Shown piece after piece: positions 61,718 to 64,000 of a stretch of 64,000 bases of DNA (position 1 is the stretch's first letter; each line of letters starts with the position of its first letter). The position numbers were made by a program, and so were the translations under genes. The notes beneath the pieces are model-generated. The model was not told the DNA's origin, ran no database searches, and saw nothing but the letters and a program-made list of their open reading frames with translations. The stretch spans positions 620,001-684,000 of the forward strand of contig NZ_CP107880.1 in assembly GCF_036013745.1 (NCBI RefSeq), written 5' to 3'. This stretch comes from Streptomyces sp. NBC_00483 (GTDB lineage Bacteria; Actinomycetota; Actinomycetes; Streptomycetales; Streptomycetaceae).

Positions 61718-62773
61718 GTGTACGACGGTCCATGCCGTCCCCATGCCCTTTCCCTTTCCCGTGCGGGACGACGGCGTTTCGTCGTGCGCGTCGGGGCCAC
61801 CGTCGCCGCGCTGTCGGCGACGGTGCTCGCCGCCGGCTGCGGCCCGTCCGGGTCGGCCGCCGAGCGCGCCGGTGGCCCGCAGTCGTCCACCACCAAGGGC
61901 TTTCCCGTCACCATCGACAACTGCGGCGTCAGGACGACGTACGAGAAGCCGCCGTCGCGCGTGGTGACCGTCCATCAGCACCCCGCCGAACTCATGCTCT
62001 CGCTCGGCCTGAAGGACCGCATGGTCGGCACGGCGTTCCCCGACTCCGCCGTCCTGCCGAGCCTGCGCAAGGACTACGGGTCGGTTCCGAAGCTGTCCGC
62101 GAGGGCGCCCTCGTTCGAGAAGGTCCTCGAAGCCGAACCCGACTTCGTCTACGGCGGCTACTCCAGCGCGTTCGACGAGAAGGAGGGCCGCTCCCGAAAG
62201 GCGTTCGCCGACGCGGGCATCGACACGTACCTCAACCGCGAGTACTGCGGCGAGAAGAACGTGACCATGCGGGACACCTACGCCGAGATACGCACCATCG
62301 GCAAGATCTTCGGGGTCTCCGACCGCGCCGACGCCCTCGTCTCCGACCTCCGCGGCCGGGTCGAGAAGGCGAGCGCTGCCGTCCGGGACGAGCCGGACGT
62401 CCCCGTGTTCGTGTACGACAGCGGCGACAAGTCCGCCTTCACCGCGGGCGGCAAGAGCCTGGGCACGCAGCTGATCCACCAGGCGGGCGGCCGCAATGTC
62501 TTCGCCGACCTGGACGACGTGTTCGGCGACGTCTCCTGGGAGCAGGTGGTCGACCGCGGGCCCGAGGTCATTGCGATCTACGACTACGCGGGCGACAAGA
62601 GCGTGGAGCAGAAGAAGCAGTACCTGCTCTCGCAGCCCGCGCTCGCGGACGTACCCGCCATCAAGCACAAGCGGTTCGTCGTACTGCCGTTGACCGCGAC
62701 GCTGGTCGGTGTCCGGTCGGCGTACGCGGTGGAGGGTCTGGCGCGCGGACTGCACCCGGAGAGCTTCAGGTGA
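61718..62773 (+). CDS. Cobalamin/iron-type ABC substrate-binding lipoprotein
   Basis: A 351-residue class III solute-binding lipoprotein. A twin-Arg-like basic start (GRRRFVVRVG) leads to a hydrophobic signal and a lipobox ending LAAGC. The mature part shows PSRVVTVHQHPAELMLSLGL, EPDFVYGGYSS and VVDRGPEVIAIYDYAG, typical of BtuF/FhuD-like proteins. It would be anchored outside the membrane and deliver its ligand to the following permease. GTG at 61718 has GGAGG six bases upstream. The cobalamin riboswitch points to corrinoid as the ligand. Its stop codon overlaps the permease start (GTGA). Confidence 0.93.
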   Translation: MYDGPCRPHALSLSRAGRRRFVVRVGATVAALSATVLAAGCGPSGSAAERAGGPQSSTTKGFPVTIDNCGVRTTYEKPPSRVVTVHQHPAELMLSLGLKDRMVGTAFPDSAVLPSLRKDYGSVPKLSARAPSFEKVLEAEPDFVYGGYSSAFDEKEGRSRKAFADAGIDTYLNREYCGEKNVTMRDTYAEIRTIGKIFGVSDRADALVSDLRGRVEKASAAVRDEPDVPVFVYDSGDKSAFTAGGKSLGTQLIHQAGGRNVFADLDDVFGDVSWEQVVDRGPEVIAIYDYAGDKSVEQKKQYLLSQPALADVPAIKHKRFVVLPLTATLVGVRSAYAVEGLARGLHPESFR

Positions 62774-63921
62774 CGGCGTCCGTCGTGGGTGACGAGACCC
62801 CGGTCGACAAACAACCAGGCGACAAGCAACCAACAGACAAGCAACCAACTGGCGTGCGGCAACGGCACATTGGGCAGGGGGCGAGGCTCACCGCCACCCT
62901 GGTCCTGCTCACCGTGCTGCTCGTCGTCTCCCTCACGGCCGGACTCGCCATCGGCTCGGTGCATGTGCCGCCCGGTGAGGTGTGGGGCATCGTGACGCAC
63001 GCGCTCGGCGCCGACTGGTGGGGTGACGCGGACTGGTCGCGGGCGCGGGAGACGATCGTGCTCGACGTGCGGGCGCCGCGTGTCCTGCTCGGCGCGACGA
63101 CAGGCGCCGGGCTCGCGGTCGTCGGCACCGCTCTGCAGGCGCTGGTACGCAATCCGCTCGCCGAGCCGTACCTCCTCGGTGTCTCCTCCGGCGCCTCGCT
63201 CGGCGCGGTCGCGGTCCTCGTGTTCGGGGTCGGTGTGTTCGGGGCGATGTCGCTGTCGGCGGCGGCGTTCGCGGGCGCGCTCGGCGCACTCGTCCTCGTC
63301 TACGCCACCGCGCGCACCGGCGGCCGCATCACGTCCAGTCGCCTGATCCTGTCCGGTGTGGCGGTCGCGTCGATCCTCAGCGCGCTGCTCAACCTGCTGC
63401 TGCTCACCACGGACCGCGGCAACGAGGCACGTACGGTCCTCGCCTGGACGCTGGGCGGACTTGGCGGGGTGTCCTGGAACTCGCTGTGGCTGCCGGGTCT
63501 TGCCCTGCTCCTCGGGATCGGCGTCCTCATGGTGCAGGCGCCGAACCTGAACCTCCTGCTCGCGGGCGAAGAGGCCGCCACGACGATGGGCCTGGACGTG
63601 GCCCGCTTCCGCGCCCGCATGTTCATTCTGGTCTCGCTCGTCACCGGTGTGCTGGTCGCGGCGGCCGGGCCGATCGGCTTCGTCGGCCTGATGCTGCCGC
63701 ACATCGTGCGCCTGCTCGTCGGCGGCGACCACCGGCGCGTGCTGCCGACGGCCGCCCTTGGCGGGGCGGTGTTCCTCGTATGGGCGGACATCGCGGCGCG
63801 GACGGTCGCCGCGCCCATGGAGATCCCGGTCGGCGTGCTGACGGCGCTGTGCGGCGGCCCGTTCTTCCTCTGGCTGATGCGACGGGACGCCCGGCGCAGG
63901 AACGCGGGAGGTGTCGGATGA
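62770..63921 (+). CDS. BtuC/FecCD-family ABC permease
   Basis: A 383-residue importer permease with about ten membrane helices. Family signatures are VRAPRVLLGATTGAGLAVVG, ALVRNPLAEPYLLGVSSGAS and the coupling region around GPIGFVGLMLPHIVRLLVGGDHR, the sequence that contacts the ATPase. A lysine/glutamine/proline-rich N-terminal tail (KQPGDKQPTDKQPTG) with short repeats is unusual and probably cytoplasmic. The GTG start overlaps the binding-protein stop codon, and its own stop codon overlaps the ATPase start, so the three genes are one operon controlled by the upstream B12 riboswitch. Confidence 0.95.
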   Translation: MTASVVGDETPVDKQPGDKQPTDKQPTGVRQRHIGQGARLTATLVLLTVLLVVSLTAGLAIGSVHVPPGEVWGIVTHALGADWWGDADWSRARETIVLDVRAPRVLLGATTGAGLAVVGTALQALVRNPLAEPYLLGVSSGASLGAVAVLVFGVGVFGAMSLSAAAFAGALGALVLVYATARTGGRITSSRLILSGVAVASILSALLNLLLLTTDRGNEARTVLAWTLGGLGGVSWNSLWLPGLALLLGIGVLMVQAPNLNLLLAGEEAATTMGLDVARFRARMFILVSLVTGVLVAAAGPIGFVGLMLPHIVRLLVGGDHRRVLPTAALGGAVFLVWADIAARTVAAPMEIPVGVLTALCGGPFFLWLMRRDARRRNAGGVG

Positions 63922-64000
63922 CGGCGGCCGATCTCGACGTCGAGGGTGTCACCCTCACCGCGGGCGCCCGGCGGCTCGTCGACGACGTCTCGCTGACCGC
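63918..64000 (+). CDS. ABC importer ATPase, 5' fragment only
   Basis: Only the first 27 codons are inside the window (start MTAADLDVEGVTLTAGARRL). They match the N terminus of a BtuD/FecE-type ATPase up to the strand before Walker A. ATG overlaps the permease stop by four bases. The family call rests mainly on the operon context. Confidence 0.75.
   Translation, partial: MTAADLDVEGVTLTAGARRLVDDVSLT

Overview
The window looks like the chromosome of a high-GC actinomycete, most likely Streptomyces or a close relative. The signs are strong codon bias to G/C at the third position, frequent GTG/TTG starts, start/stop overlaps between co-directional genes, a metE with a cobalamin riboswitch, and family types common in streptomycetes.

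Layout. (1) 1-35058, minus strand: one uninterrupted reading frame of at least 11,686 codons encoding a giant nonribosomal peptide synthetase (NRPS). It has eleven complete C-A-T modules and the first nine residues of a twelfth, and it runs off the left edge. All eleven carrier-protein serines fall in the same frame. (2) 35272-39009, minus strand: a lipoprotein gene and a three-gene MacB-like efflux operon (peptidoglycan-binding adaptor, ATPase, FtsX-type permease). (3) 39317-42480, plus strand: the divergent operon of a one-piece ABC exporter, an MbtH protein and a SyrP-like non-haem iron hydroxylase. Two 29-bp palindromes matching the StrR-type operator (9-bp arms, 11-bp spacer) lie upstream of the NRPS and in the divergent exporter/efflux intergenic region. 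They tie these parts into one gene cluster, and 42480 is its probable right-hand end. (4) 42580-52017: two carbohydrate loci. One is LacI regulator / RpiB-type isomerase / MHS transporter with a LacI box. The other is RpiR regulator divergent from a GlcNAc-kinase-like gene, a sugar porter, a sulfatase and a HAD hydrolase. (5) 52023-54785: folD, two tiny membrane proteins and an amidohydrolase. (6) 54962-64000: a cobalamin/iron region with three B12 riboswitches. These precede a ferredoxin/FhuF-like operon, metE, and a BtuF/BtuC/BtuD-type ABC importer (the last gene is cut by the window end). Two His/Met-rich membrane proteins lie between metE and the importer.

How the cluster may work. The adenylation pocket residues read in the sequence give a tentative peptide Asn-Asp-Ser-X-Thr-Ser-X-Val(?)-Tyr-Tyr-Asp-..., with X from two related pockets that I cannot assign. 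There are no stand-alone epimerization domains. Four condensation domains (entering modules 4, 5, 8 and 10) belong to a separate subtype with an extended N-terminal histidine motif, suggesting dual epimerization/condensation and therefore D-residues at positions 3, 4, 7 and 9. MbtH would assist adenylation, the hydroxylase may beta-hydroxylate a bound Asp or Asn, the ABC exporter would secrete the product, and the MacB-like pump plus lipoprotein could give self-protection. The product, the offloading domain and the StrR-type regulator are not visible; they should lie left of position 1.
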